Positions 38,201-50,965 of a DNA stretch of 64,000 nt are shown here, piece after piece. The position numbers were made by a program, and so were the translations under genes. Source of the DNA: Dirofilaria immitis (taxonomy: Eukaryota; Nematoda; Chromadorea; Rhabditida; Onchocercidae); NCBI GenBank assembly GCA_024305405.1, contig JAKNDB010000086.1, positions 310,001 through 374,000 of the forward strand. The letters run 5' to 3'. Within the stretch, counting starts at the first letter, position 1. Each line of letters begins with the position of its first letter. The notes beneath the pieces are model-generated. The model was not told the origin of the DNA. It searched no databases and was given only the letters and a program-made list of their open reading frames with translations.

Positions 38201-41200
38201 TTGTATATGCACATGAGGTTTAATATGACGATATCTGAATCAAGTAGATATTCACTGCAATAACTAGAAGCGAGACATCATCACCTGGCTGTTAGACCAA
38301 ATAGGTCCATTTTTTGGTAGGTGGTATGACTACTCATATAAAAGAAATGATTGAAATATATGGGTACGTCACCTTTGTTAGATGAATTTCAGTAATTTTT
38401 TTGTGAGCACGCAATAATAGACAATCCTACCATTTGCATCATTTCTACTATTACGGGTGTCGTACAACAATAGATCAGTGATTCTACGACCGGCACCAAA
38501 ATTGCTATTAGAATTAATAGTGCACTGTGAACTGCTAGCAGTCCACCATCATGTAAAGGCGGCCACCCTAATTATGATACCTGATAAACAGTAAATGTGT
38601 TGTGATACATTCCTATACTGCAGTAATAGAACAGCCTCACGCACAATTATTCGACTCGGCCCCTTTCCCCTCCCTTCTTCCACATTAGTGTCCCTCACCT
38701 AGTGCGTCTGATAATGGAATGAATGGTGCGTCGATGTGGAGGAGATGGATGGATAGTTGTGAGTGTATGTAGTTGGAGGGCATCTAAACGAGCATGTCGA
38801 TTGGTACATTCGATGCAGTAATGGAAAGACCATATTCACTACGGATGCTCCCCAGGGATAGGAGTTTGCGGGACGAATGGACTACTATTACTATTACTAT
38901 TACTATTGCTACTACTACTACTACACTGCTGCTGCTGCTGCTGCTGCTGCTTTTGCTGTTGGCGATATTCAGTAAATCGAAAGAAAATGCACCGAGGGAC
39001 CATCTACATCTATCTCGCTCGCATTTCACTAGAAAAGACTGGCAGAGAGTGAATAAAATTTTCTCTTTTCTTCTATAGTGAGTCGCTCAAATAATGTCAA
39101 ATGCCGCTAAATCTATGGAAGTCTCCTACAGAAAATAGTGTGCTAATATTAAACAGCTGTAACAAAGAAAAAATTTAGAGAAGAGAGTTCGAAGAACGAG
39201 ACATACATCGTCCTCCATAAAAAGTCCCTTCAGAAATAACAAGTTTGGAGTGAAACTGGGAGACAGGGGCTCCGACAGTTTTCTCCTCTCACGCATTCAT
39301 TCAGTGATGATAGTAACGTATCCTAAGCTCTCTTCCGAGTATACGTTCTTCTTTTTCTTTTCATACCTGATTCTCTCAAACATTCTATCCCTGCCCTATT
39401 CACAGTAGTAATGTTCGAGCTTTTCATCTAGATAATACAACATTCAACTTCCTCCCTCCCAGATATCGGTGTATGAGTGACAGAACAACGAAGCAGGTCT
39501 TGACAAAAAAATTTGCCGCTGGGAAAACGAAAAAATTTAAAAAGCTACAGAGCTAACAAAGGGAAAGATGCACTTTTACTTATAAACAAATGGAGAGAAA
39601 ACGAGGAAAAATATGATTTTGGGAGGACGAATTTTAGGCTTGTCTTCCTCTTTTAAAAGATAGAAATGCTTAGGGCTGAGCCACTTTCTCCTTTCCCTCA
39701 CTTTCGTGCTACCGTAACCCTCAATTTCAGAAATTCAGTTCCCAGCTGCGACTGACGTATGAAACATCAATCAAAAATAGAATGATGGAGGAAAGCAATT
39801 AAGGCTAATTTTTATTCCTTACAAGAGAGAACTTTTGGTCGATGACCAAGAAGACAGTACAGTTATCCGCCACTTCATCACATCCAGTTTCCAATGCAAA
39901 TTTCCACTTTCATACAACTATGCTATGTTCAGAACTGGAACTCGTGATATCATTATCTCTTCCAAATGTCCTTGCAAATATTCCTTCGACCTCTTTAGAA
40001 TTCACATTAAAATAAATGGGATTTCTATCATTTAATATATGCGTCTTATCTACTGCTTACATCTTCCAAAAATATCTATGGCAAATTCAGTATATTTGTT
40101 GCCTCGTTCTGCCAAGTTTTATATTATTCCATCCCAAATAGAGTACCAAATTGAATACGCTTCACTGACTATTCTGTTACGCCTCAGCGAATTTATTTCG
40201 TACAATGCATATGATATCACAGATGGTCTTTTAAATGACTAAGCAATGATATCGCAAATGCGACAATTTCAATTTGAAATACCTTAACACTCCTGACTTC
40301 AACGTGAACAGAGTAGAAAATTCCTTCATTTCAAGCATTAGGAAACAACAAATATCTTAATACTAAAAAAAATCCTTATACTTGACCAAACAACAATCCA
40401 GCAATATATCGTTCGTTATTCTGCTGTATTCAATCAGAAATAATGGAACGCAATATATTTTTAGAGAATTTGTGCTTATGCAATTTTACTTATCTACGAA
40501 ACAGCACGCAGTAATGTATGAATACCACCAAATGCAGAATTCACATATAGCGAAACAAGAAACTTTTGTGAAACGTTATGAGATGCAAGAGCTCTTCCTA
40601 AGAACAGAAACCAAGATTCGTAAATGACCCTTTAGAATATTCGGAGGGAACAAAGCAAGAATGGAAAAGATAAAAATGAATTACAGAAAGACTTTCAACA
40701 CATAATGAAGACTGAATATGATATAATCATCTCCGCATAACTGAACAAGGCGGAAATGACCAATGCATTGCAACTTGTTTTCAAAGTGATATCTCTTCAT
40801 TTTCACACAACTGTCAAAATGAACTGCACAACAATCCCATCCATCCTTTTGTAATAGATGTAGATCAAAACTGAAGTTTGATTAATATCAAGACAATTTA
40901 GAAAACAACAGGAAACTATTGGCAACCAACTGTAACACATATATTTATTACGCGGGAATTTTAAAGCGCTATCGGTAGGACACAGTGTGTTAAGATTAGA
41001 AAAACGGAAAAAGATAATGACTGGGAAATTTCACCGAATTTTTATGATAACAAATAAGGAAAAAATAAAGAAGTCATGACAGAATTGACGATTGAAATTA
41101 ATATCAAAACTGAAAAAAGTTGCTGCATCTTCCGTATTATCGTCTTAAGATTTAAATGTAACGAGGAATCATTAAATATTAATAATTATAGCACATGAAA

Positions 41201-43277
41201 TATATTTTATATATTTTTACATCTAATCCTTAAAAATATAACAGCATGTGAGAATCAAACAACTGACGTTGATATTACTGTGTATGGATAAAAATATCGC
41301 AATTATTTAATGACTACATCATGCAAAAGATATGAGCTCTTTAGCATCCCTCCATTTCAGTTAGTGGAATTTGAATATATTATTTATTCTCTCTCACTCA
41401 TAACAAAATCAAATTCACAGATTTAAAACAACATAAAACGATTAAAAACCATCCGAAACTTCGAAAGGCACAAAACAAAAAGCCACTATTCTTCTACGCA
41501 GTTTTTCATAAAAGTACCAAAACTTACTTTGCTTAGTGAAATAATAATATTGGAAATAATTATGAAAAACAGACTAAAGCTGTCAGGATTACTATATACT
41601 TCTCGCGTTAAAACACTTCTTACGAAATATTGTAAGGTTTCTAACATGAAACAAAGTTTTTAAATAAAAATTTTCACCTACATTTATTCGTACTTAGATT
41701 ACTTGTAAATTACTAATAGTATGAAAAAATGTTTGCATCATATATGAAAATACAACTAGTCGATAAGTCAAGACGATATTCTGCATGATGCAGAAATAGT
41801 ATAATCCAATTCTTTAGATGCCAAAGTGGATATTCTAAATGAATGTTTTAGTTTCATAGAGTAATATATTCTCTATTTTCAAACTACAGTGCGCATAGCG
41901 AATAAATAAGTGACAAGAAATTACAAATCGGTAGGCATTATCGCATATTGTTTAAGGGCGATATATGTATATATGCTATAAATGTGCAGAAACTATTTTT
42001 CCAATTTGCATTAATGCAAACTTATTTTCTTTTCCACCATTCATATAAGTATATGAGATATTGAAAAAGTATCAAGAAGAAACTATTTGCTAAAATGCAA
42101 TTCACGGAAACCAAAAACTGAAAATCAGAAATTAAATTCTATCATTTTTCTGCCACATGCTTTCCATTAGGAAAAGACAAGGGAAAAAGTGGATGATTTT
42201 TGCTCATTTTGGACAGAGACACGTGAGGATCGGCCATATAATGTTATTTTATACATGCATATTATATATATATAGTATTCATCAATGGCCCGCGCTATGC
42301 CTAATATTTTGTAAATGTAGCGCTCTATAAAATGGTTTCTATACTGAGAGTAATTAAGTCTTTATTTTGCATTAACCGAACATTTGAACACACAACCTTG
42401 ACAATCAGATCAGTTATTCTAGAACCACTAAATTGCATACCCTAACTTCATTAGATCTTAATCATGTGATTCGAAAGACTCATAACTTTCATCTCCTATA
42501 TTCTACAAAGTCAATAACTGTTTATAAATTATAAAGACTACTTTTATGTTGTTGAAGTTTCAGTGAAACAAACCGAAGACGAAAAATTAGGTTGCGCTGG
42601 AATTAGCATATGCTGAATATGCGGTGGTATTTGCATTTGTTGCTGCACGTTCTGCGACTGTGGGCCTTGCGGCGTAACGTTGTACACCGACGTCCCAGGC
42701 GTAATACCACCGTCTGTTCCTGAAGCTGTAAAAATATTTAAAGTAAGTTTTACCTTGATTCATAGAGATTTTGATAATCCATATTCTGTTAATATAAGTA
42801 AATAAATTCTGGGATTTTGTCCTTTTAATTTCTGCGTCGTTATTTAATCCAGCATTGGAACTTACGGAGTAGATTGTTCAACGTTGGTGTCGCTGTTGGA
42901 TGTTGCTGCTGCTGTTGCTGAAAAACAGTATAGAATATTTCCAGAAAAAAATTTTTTAGCGCCTTTGCTTCCTTGATTTGGCCAAATTTTCAGATACTTC
43001 CACTGTTAATCCATTCTGATTGCCTTACGAATACTTCTTCTATGCTTCAAAAAATTTTTTTCCTGTATCATCACCTATTTTCAAATTCACCAGAATGATA
43101 AAAACGCTCTTCAATTTATATATCGCATTTAATTCAATCAAATCTTAACTGCTCAATTCAAGATTTGCTTGTTTTCTATTTACATTAATCAGATAACTTT
43201 ACCTGAGATGACATTTCATTGCTCGATTTGAGTATTTCAGCAGCGCAAGTGCCTTGAGATGTTGCATTTGTAGCCAT
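20286..43277 (-). CDS. let-526: ARID1/BAF250-type subunit of the SWI/SNF chromatin remodelling complex
   Basis: Nuclear DNA-binding subunit that targets the BAF complex. Thirty-two exons: 43203-43277, 42866-42917, 42574-42725, 36101-36337, 35850-35912, 35628-35750, 35374-35537, 34982-35158, 34798-34878, 34536-34625, 34237-34332, 33823-34132, 27398-27627, 27118-27246, 26661-26862, 26268-26476, 25966-26193, 25668-25742, 25130-25435, 24860-25057, 24479-24632, 24174-24260, 23750-23957, 23437-23562, 23015-23194, 22683-22853, 22413-22534, 22084-22230, 21707-21839, 21296-21472, 20884-21121, 20286-20551. All phases close, giving about 1735 residues. Order: Q/P/S-rich N-terminus, ARID domain (about 385-490), a second Q/P-rich stretch, then the BAF250_C domain from about residue 1000 with SGLETETTWALNALNVMLYD and VSNVLRGLSFLPGN. 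One base is missing at 36278-36282 and one at 23854-23856. The symbol follows the C. elegans orthologue. Confidence 0.93.
27628..33822 (-). other. 6.2-kb intron 12 of the ARID1 gene
   Basis: The donor AATA/GTAATG at 33822 and the acceptor AATTTAG at 27628 fit in phase 1, giving INSQPGPAGY across the join. No nested gene was recognised on either strand. Two adjacent tandem duplications lie at 29266-29370. Skipped exons inside cannot be excluded. Confidence 0.6.
29266..29370. repeat. Two adjacent short tandem duplications
   Basis: A 30-bp period (29266-29295, then 29296-29321) is followed at once by a perfect 25-bp pair (29321-29345 and 29346-29370). Both are intronic. Confidence 0.9.
33823..34625 (-). 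other. ARID DNA-binding domain of the ARID1 gene
   Basis: Three exons (34536-34625, 34237-34332, 33823-34132) encode the AT-rich interaction domain. Recognisable parts are ERRAFFEKLVQFCEQ, VDLHRLYLAVMKRGGFEQVT, TWKQVC and GYQLRRHYQKYLLGLE, matching the helix order of ARID1A. A basic stretch rich in K and R follows. Confidence 0.9.
36338..42573 (-). other. 6.2-kb intron 3 of the ARID1 gene
   Basis: It joins exon 42574-42725 to exon 36101-36337 in phase 0. A compound trinucleotide repeat sits at 38881-38963 in a locally less AT-rich patch (about 38640-39480). No nested gene was recognised. Confidence 0.6.
38881..38963. repeat. Compound trinucleotide microsatellite (ACT/ATT then CTG)
   Basis: Plus strand shows repeated ACT and ATT units, then about eight CTG units (38926-38950). 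Read on the minus strand, the strand of ARID1, one frame gives a Q run followed by S/N repeats and PFVPQTPIPGEHP before a stop. See findings. Confidence 0.85.
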
Positions 43278-43290
43278 TTCTATAATCATA
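43278..43290 (-). promoter_or_regulatory. Splice acceptor two bases upstream of the ARID1 ATG
   Basis: GATTATAG ends at 43280 and the ATG begins at 43277. It could accept a spliced leader or an upstream non-coding exon, for example from the GC-richer region near 47.5-48.5 kb. Confidence 0.5.
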
Positions 43291-44396
43291 TCCGCAAAGT
43301 GATTCTGATTTAAGATTTATGTAAACTCAAGAAAAAAATCACGGGAACAAAATTTCCAAACAAACTGAAAAGCCATGATGCAGTCCAAGTTGTCTAACTA
43401 ATAAGAAAATGTAGTGAAACTGTTAGACGACTACCATACTGATCTCTTACAAAGAGAGCTCAATGATTCGATCATATCACACCACAAATGTTTATTCAGA
43501 GGAAGTGCAGATATTGAGTACTACCAAATTAAATTAAGAAAAGAATCAAACTGACCTTTCAGTCACGAAAATAATAACATTCGTCAGATAGTTTCATCCA
43601 CTTGTATACTTGAACCCGGTTTGCAGCGGATAACCGTTTTGAGTACCAGTGTTATTTATGCTGAGAAATCAACCAGTTGCAATGGAACGGTGGTGAGAGA
43701 GTAACAACTGTATCATATTAGTAACGAAGAAATTAATTATATCGATGCTGCGTATCCTTTTTTCGGCAAGTCTACTTCGCAGCGCCTAAAATCTAATGAA
43801 TCTTTAATGTATGCGTGAAATCATTACATACTGCCTTCTGTTTATTGAAAACGTTTTCGCAGAGTTATGCACAATTAAATTATAATAGATATCAACCAAG
43901 GAGAAAATGAGCAACCACAGCAATTCCACACAACTTGAAGATTTCTATCTCGTATGACTAAATGTTACCAGAAATCAACAAAACTGCAGCACTACTTTTT
44001 TAATGTTGCCTCCTTTTTCATTTTTGTTTAAAACATCGGCAACTTTTTGAGAATAAAAATTATGGAATTGACATGCCAAGATATTTTCCTGCCCGTTTTA
44101 GTATATTGATTTGCTAGGTCTGGAAATAAACGCAACAATGTAGCACAAAATCCTTTCAACTGCAATCCTGCACAGAATCTCAAAGGGAAAAAAATTCGTA
44201 ATTTCTCTGCAACCAGGACTGATACCGACTTATAACAATTAGTCATTTTCAGGCTGATGATATTCAACCAAAAGAAATACTCATTCCCACCCTTCCACAT
44301 GACGTCAAATCACTGCACTGCATGCTTTTTTCCATCTATAATCATTTTTCAGCATTCACACAAAAAAGTACTACTAAAAAAACAACTGAAGCGCCT

Positions 44397-44441
44397 AAAT
44401 ATATATATGTATATACATACATATATACATACATACATACA

Positions 44442-44475
<34 letters not shown>

Positions 44476-44506
44476 CATACGTATATATGTACATATATAT
44501 ATACGT
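44397..44506. repeat. ATAC tetranucleotide microsatellite with AT-rich flanks
   Basis: About eleven ATAC units form the core near 44427-44470, flanked by ATAT and GTATAT variants. Open frames here (runs of Y/I/H/T or Y/M/V/C) are products of the repeat. Confidence 0.95.
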
Positions 44507-47476
44507 TATAAATTTGTCTTTATCAGTGCCTGGAAAGTATGCCATTGTTATTGAGAATTCATAATGCACAAAATTCTGTCCAGTATCCTGAAAATGTGCC
44601 AATTACGCACAGAGAAAAAGTATTAGCTGGAAGAGTATAGAAGCGTATGCGCAGCATTTCCGTGGTACTATAAACAAATGACATTCTTAGACGTATATAA
44701 TACGAGACATTGGACTATACACAGGCATGAAATTACTGCATCATACTCAGCACCAGACAGTCCTCAAATCACACACGATTGTTCATACCAGATATCGATG
44801 TTCGGAACCGTCTTACATATTAGAATAAGAGAAATTTTAACATTAAATTTTAACATTAACAGATAAGTAAGAACAATGACTTCAAAATACAAACAGGTGA
44901 TTAAGACATGTTGAAATAATCTCTGCATTCGAAAATTTACCTATATATCACGTGTAGATTCCCATCTGGCAAAAAAACGTGATCACTCTTCAATGGATGG
45001 CTGCTATGTTTGAATAGAACTACAAATCTAATTTCAAATAAGCAGCATGATTAAACGCTTCACGAGTTAATAAATCCTTTCCGTTCCAAAGTTCGTCAAC
45101 TTTTACTGTGTGGAATGATGGCTTCTTATTACATCCAATCATTGTTCGCAAGGTATGAAACAAAACTATATATATCATTTCCAACTACATTCTCAAATGA
45201 CTTTCTTTCAGGATAAAACAGGCACCCTGTTTTAAAAAGAGTACGTAAATTTCTCCATCCTTCAGTATCATAAATTCCTTAAAAATTTTTATCAATTTTG
45301 CTTCAGCAATTTGTTGCTTAATTATGACAAATGTGCCTAACTAAATCGGCAACTTTCCGTATGCCTTCTTATGCATTTTTTCAAAATTATTTAACATTTT
45401 TCAAACGCTTAAGGTTCTCGGAAGATAATCATATGGGAAGACTTGTACTTGAACAGGTGTTATTCTGGAAAAGAAAACTATATCCAGTTAATATTACTAA
45501 CCATTGAAATTAATAAAAACTTAAAAAATCTGATGAAAATAGCTGAAGAAGTAGAGATATACTTAAATACAACTTGCAAGTAAAAAATCATTCAAAAGGC
45601 GTAGTATAAGGTACATGATAAAATTCAATGTAAGGAAAATTCGTCCATCACTTATCACACTACTAATCACTGTCATATTACTTAATCATAACAAATTACA
45701 CCTAATCTGCTAGTAAGTAGCCATTAAAATAACTGGTACTATTCTGCACACTTATTCCTTTCATACAAGAAAGTAATAAGTTGTGTTTCCATATAAAGGT
45801 AAAATGTTGCTGAATAAGATCCACATAGACTCATTTCATATCTTGCATGCCATGTGTTTGACAGATACAAAAAAGATTTACCTATATTTCAGGAGAAACG
45901 AGTGCTGAATATTGTATGGACAATAGCAAGCTTGCCTTTCTATAAGTTTCATAAGAACTAAGATTACCAGAAAATATAACTTGGGTATATTAGGGTACCT
46001 TTGCCGGTACTCACAAGCATAAATACATCAAAGATTCAATCAAAAAGTTATTGTATAAACTCTCTCTGTAACTATGAAATTAGGAGTGCCGCACCTTTGC
46101 CATCTCTTAGCTCCTCCAAGTTTTATTAGGTTCAAACATTATATTGGTTCACGACTCTTAGGTTTACAGCCCACAAATGATTTCAAAAAAAGGGAAGTTT
46201 AATGCTGTATAGAATGAATAATTCTAATTTGCCATATGAAATAAATAACTCTCCAATCTATATTTAAAAAAATGGCACCTGCACTTTTCTAATATAAAAA
46301 ATAGTTCAAGAAATAAAGTTAACACTACAAGGTTCAAAGAATAACACATATATATACATATATACGTATAATTACAATTATGGTTATGTACATACGCATA
46401 TTGTACGGTTAATAATACTTGCAAGCAATGATCTTGACTAATAAAAAACGAGGGAAAACAGTAAAATGATATAAATTCTAATTAAAATAGTATAAAAAAG
46501 TAATGTAAATTTTGGTGTATATAAACAGTTGGATTCTGCCACAAGATAATTAAGATGAATAAAATCTTGCAAAATTAGCAGAAAAACTGAATTTCATAAG
46601 GATTGCATATATGTACAAGTTCTTTTTAGTGTAGATATTCTTTGCAAGTAGCACAGATATATTAAGGAGTAATAAAGGTATAAAAAAGGTCATATTAAAC
46701 TGATAACCTCAAAACGGCTCAACTACATTTACATTTGTAGTGCACAGATTCGAGCCATATTATATATTTTAAAAAAGAACAGATCACGTCATATATTCGT
46801 GAACAGCGTCATTTTGTCTCATTTCAGGTTAATATTACATTTACAGCAATAAAAGACATAGTCGATATATTTGTTGCAGTTATAAACTCGCTACTTATGA
46901 TAAAAATTTTAATTTCCCGTCTTCTAGCACACGAAAAAGTGGAGAAAGAATTTTAAAATAAGGATGATAATATGCTAATAACAGTGATAATAATGGAAAT
47001 ATTAATAATAATGGTCGAGATATCGTTATGGAAATAATAGTCACGATAAATAGGATGGAGACTGTGATAACGATAATGGATAACGGGTAGCGACAATATC
47101 GCGATGAATAATAGTCCTAGACATGGTAATATGGTATATAGAAAGAAGAATAATTAGCAGTAAGTAGTAAAAAGGTTACCACGACAGAAATATAGAGAAA
47201 AAGAACAACGAATTTCCGAACAAGGAAAAAGTTTCGATTTTGGGGAGAACAGTAATAACGACAATATCATTATGAATGTTTGATTATTAGTTACGTTCGA
47301 AAAGAAAGGCCTCAATATCTTTAGTGACAATGTTAGCGACATGAAAAATTCAAATATTTGTTGGCGCGATAGGATACATTTTCACCCTTCCCGTAAATCT
47401 CCAGCAAGAGTAATCGCCGTCTGTCCTCTCGTCATCAAACAATTCTCTACACTCCTTTTAATTCATTGCCTTTCAT

Positions 47477-48480
47477 ATGCTATCAAAGATTATCATTTCT
47501 AAAATCAAACAGCTACCGATCTACAAGAAATACAGCCAAGAGAGAAAAGAGTGGATAAGTGCGCCCAAGGCAGCCATCCAATCACTCAACTTTCGGCGAC
47601 AGATATACACCTTGAGCCTATCAGTACTCCATTCTTCGGCTCAATGCCTGCCATCGTCCATCGTTATACTGCTCCTCTCGGCATATTGCAGCACAACATC
47701 GGCAGTAGTTGCAGTCGAGAAGGAGCGCAATGCAGCCCAGCCCACCTCACTTTATCAATACAGACAAAGAGAGAGGCAAAGAGATATGGTTAGAGATGGA
47801 AAGAATAGACGTGCCTTGAGTAGATGCGCCCATAAGGAATCGATCGAAATCAAGGGATCTCTGCTTGTGGTAAATTTTCGGTTTATTTCAGGTCGCCTAT
47901 GCAGTAATAGTAGTATTCAACGGGACGGTCGATCCCTAACGAAAGGATCCAACGGACCGCGTAAAGCCCGTTGGATGTATGTCGTTTCTGCCCTCCCTCC
48001 CGTTTTTCTCGCAGCACCACCGACCGTTCCTCCGATGGGAACCCATCGGCTCGATCGGCTTGTCACCACCAACGGCAATATTCAGTCGTGAAGTAACTTG
48101 TCGATGGAATGCGTACGACTCGGAAGAACAATGCGTTGCGGTCCTGCAAAAGTCTGTCATGCATAGTGACTACTCGGGCGCTATTTCTTCATTGGCGGGT
48201 GCTATCTCTCGTGAGTGTAGACTCATTCAAGGCAGGCATCCACCCATTCGATATGGGCCGCCCTATTCCTCTACCACATCCCTCCCAGCACAACGATTTT
48301 GCAGAGGAGAGAGAGAGAGACGCCGCATGTACATTCTCTCCTCCTCTCTCCTATACATATCCTCTCCTTTCCCCTTGCTCGCAACATTCAAATAAACATC
48401 AGACACACAGATGATACTTATCGTATAAAAATGCTAATCCGAACTTTCTGTTCTCATCCTCTCCTTCTCTTTCTCTCACA
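47477..48480. other. GC-richer stretch with overlapping long open frames, possibly regulatory
   Basis: Base composition changes sharply from the AT-rich flanks. Long open frames overlap in several frames and on both strands, the longest at 47477-48091 (204 codons, plus strand). None shows conserved content, repeats or a coherent domain, and overlap in all frames is what stop-poor DNA gives. CT- and GA-rich tracts lie near 48300-48370. Promoter or 5' UTR DNA for ARID1 is one possibility. Confidence 0.35.
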
Positions 48481-48560
48481 CTTGTAATCGGGAGTTTTAG
48501 AAGCTTCCTTCAATATCTTCAGGAATCATTGGTGGACAGGAATTTCTTGGAAATAGTGAA

Positions 48561-48577
48561 AGGTCAACAGTTGACCT
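48561..48577. promoter_or_regulatory. Palindromic AGGTCA pair (inverted repeat, 5-base spacer)
   Basis: AGGTCAACAGTTGACCT reads the same on both strands apart from its centre base. AGGTCA is the nuclear hormone receptor half-site, and an A-rich 5' flank (GAAAGGTCA) extends it. A chance match is possible. Confidence 0.35.
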
Positions 48578-50031
48578 GCCGTGGTCAAGACCGAACAGTC
48601 CCTCAATAGTTTAATACTTCATCTACCGCAATTCCATGTTTGCAGTGCCTTTTGTTAGGTAAAGGGCCTATTATGTCTGACTAGCCCACCATATATAATA
48701 ATTTATTAAAATACGCTACTAACGCTTGCACGTGAATGACAGCGCCGTGAAACAGTTCCCACAGCGCATTTCTCCTATGACTCTCAGACTATCTTTTGTT
48801 GGATGTGACGTATTTTAAACAAAACATCGAATGAAAAGAGGAACGTGTGAAGGCCTTTGATCGCAAAATTACGTTAAAAAACACCGAAAAAGAGAAATAT
48901 GAAGATAAGAGAAAAGTGAGACAAACAGATTCTGTTATTCACGGGTATGATATAATTGGGAGCAAAGATCGCTTCCATTCAACGTCATCCAAAATTTCTA
49001 ATTTATTTTTTCGGCGTTCAGGTGCTCACTCTATTTCGTTAGAAAACACCCACTGGCTTCGGCCAACCCCATCATGCAATATCTTTTGCTTGCATTTCCA
49101 GAGAACGTTTCTGAATCATAAACCGCTTCATGATGCTAATATGTTTTTGTAGACAATGAATTCATATACATATTTCAAATTTTCGAAGTTCTCTTAGGAT
49201 ATTTGTGTTTATTTTATTGCCAGACTCATTGCCTTTACTTCCCTAATGTTTCTTCTTTTACAAGGAATAAAAATAATTCATTACAAATCAAAAGGCAGCC
49301 ATGCGTATCAAAAAGCAGGGAGTTTAGTTGTTCAACCTATACAGCAACTGTCAACTCGAAACGCTGACAGTAACTTTAGAACGCGAAGGCAGGATGGATG
49401 AGATTCGATTGTGATTAATAATACTTAACATTGCTAAATCCATAAGACTATAATTTTGAAGCTGCTTCAAGGAAAACTATTTCAGCTCTTCTGCTATAGA
49501 TCACATAATAGACGACGAATTCTAATTTCTAAATTTTTTTCAAACGTCTAGGAAGAATTCGGAAAAATGAAGGTGCCACACTTCCTAATGTTGAATGATG
49601 CATAATGTAATCATCAATAAATTCAATACTGTGCCTAGATAGTCTGTAATGAGATATCACAAGCAGACCGATGCATAGGTAGTTTGATTGCCCATTGTTT
49701 TTCCGCACATGCCACAAAAAATCATAAGCAGGATAATGTGCAGAGTTGGGAATCGTAAACTTTCCATTTTACATCTCATGGCTGTATTGACACAAGCAGA
49801 TACAAAACAAGACTCATCTATCAGTGCAAACAAAAGATGAAAAGGATATAAAATAGCATTTATTTTGCAGGAATATTTTTAAAATAAGAAAAAATATAAC
49901 AAACTACAGATAAATCATTTTTTATAACAACAACTAGCAATGATATCTACTATGTAGACATCACCAATGATGTTTAGCCTACATTCACATTCTTATAACC
50001 CCACAACAGTGATTGTTCCTATTTCGTTTAA

Positions 50032-50965
50032 TTAGGAATCGTTGATAGTAACTTCTACGTCAACACCAGGTTCGATTGAAATACTTGTAATCTGTTTCAG
50101 CACATCACTTGGGCTATGCATATTGATCAAACGTTTATGGATCCGCATCTTAAATAAAAAACATGGTGAAATGAAAAGAATTTTAAAAAACTCACTTGAA
50201 ATTAGTCAACATCAGAAACAGTTTCGATTGTTTTAACTTCTGCAACTTCCACAAGCAATAAAAAAGCCGAATTCTTCTCAATTTTCAGTGAAAAAGCTTC
50301 AATAAGCAAACCTGGAAACGATCCCAAGTTTTTGAACCTTCACCACATGGTGTTTTACGTGTCGTGATACGAAGTATTTTCGTGGGCATGCGAATTGGTC
50401 CCTTCACAACAAGATTCTTTTCTTTTGCTCCATTGATAAGCTGTTCACAAACTAAAATATTTTTCGAATATAGATAGAAAATTCCTTCCCAAAATTACGG
50501 CGCGTTACCTTAACACACATCTTGCTTTTATAAGATGCACAGAAAGATTAAAACATGTTAATAAGATGAAATAGATTTTAATCGACGAAATCCAAATCTA
50601 GTATAATTTGGTCAGTATTTAACTTCTTCCACTCCCTTTCTCTCAACAAGATTCACTTCAACTTTTATTTCCTATTTTTCACTCTTGCAAGTCAGTACTT
50701 CACCAGTAAAAAGGATTTTTATAAACACCTCAAATTATACTGTTATTCACCACGAGCAAAAAATAAAAAAAAATGTTATGCCTTTTTCCAATGAGTACAC
50801 ATTCTGCGAAGTTAGAGTGATACGAATGCGATGTTCGGTATTGTCAAGAGTAATAGGCTTCTCCGTTTTATACGGTACACCAGCCTGAATAAAAACCATC
50901 ATAAAACATGATTATCTTGAGACATTTTTGTAATACAAATTGAAACAGAATTATAATCTAACCAT
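50032..50965 (-). CDS. rps-20: Small ribosomal subunit protein uS10 (RPS20)
   Basis: Structural protein of the 40S subunit head. Exons: 50963-50965 (ATG only), 50782-50884, 50312-50451, 50032-50148. The product is 120 residues; human has 119 and C. elegans about 117. Signatures: [55 protein letters not shown] and [13 protein letters not shown], with [17 protein letters not shown] at the C-terminus. The second intron begins with GC (50780-50781); homology leaves no GT alternative. The first exon is inferred: ATG is followed directly by GT, and joining it to exon 2 gives [12 protein letters not shown], a plausible N-terminus. An acceptor TTTCAG near 51057 may mark the mRNA 5' end. Confidence 0.95.

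Larger units (their letters stand above)
43291..50031. other. Long non-coding region upstream of ARID1 and downstream of rps-20
   Basis: About 6.7 kb without a recognised exon. Distinct contents are listed separately: a tetranucleotide microsatellite, a GC-richer stretch with overlapping open frames, CT/GA-rich tracts around 48300-48370 and an AGGTCA palindrome. It probably includes ARID1 promoter sequence. Confidence 0.5.

Noticed and set aside
44257..44602. Repetitive Y/I/H/T or Y/M/V/C proteins
   Set aside because: Direct translation of the ATAC microsatellite.
47477..48091. 204-codon open frame, the longest in the window
   Set aside because: Overlapping long frames exist in other frames and on the other strand. 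There is no conserved content, low-complexity logic or splice context. Stop-poor composition explains it.
48847..49152. 101-codon plus-strand frame
   Set aside because: No recognisable domain and no in-frame supporting exons. Length is within what chance allows in this stretch.
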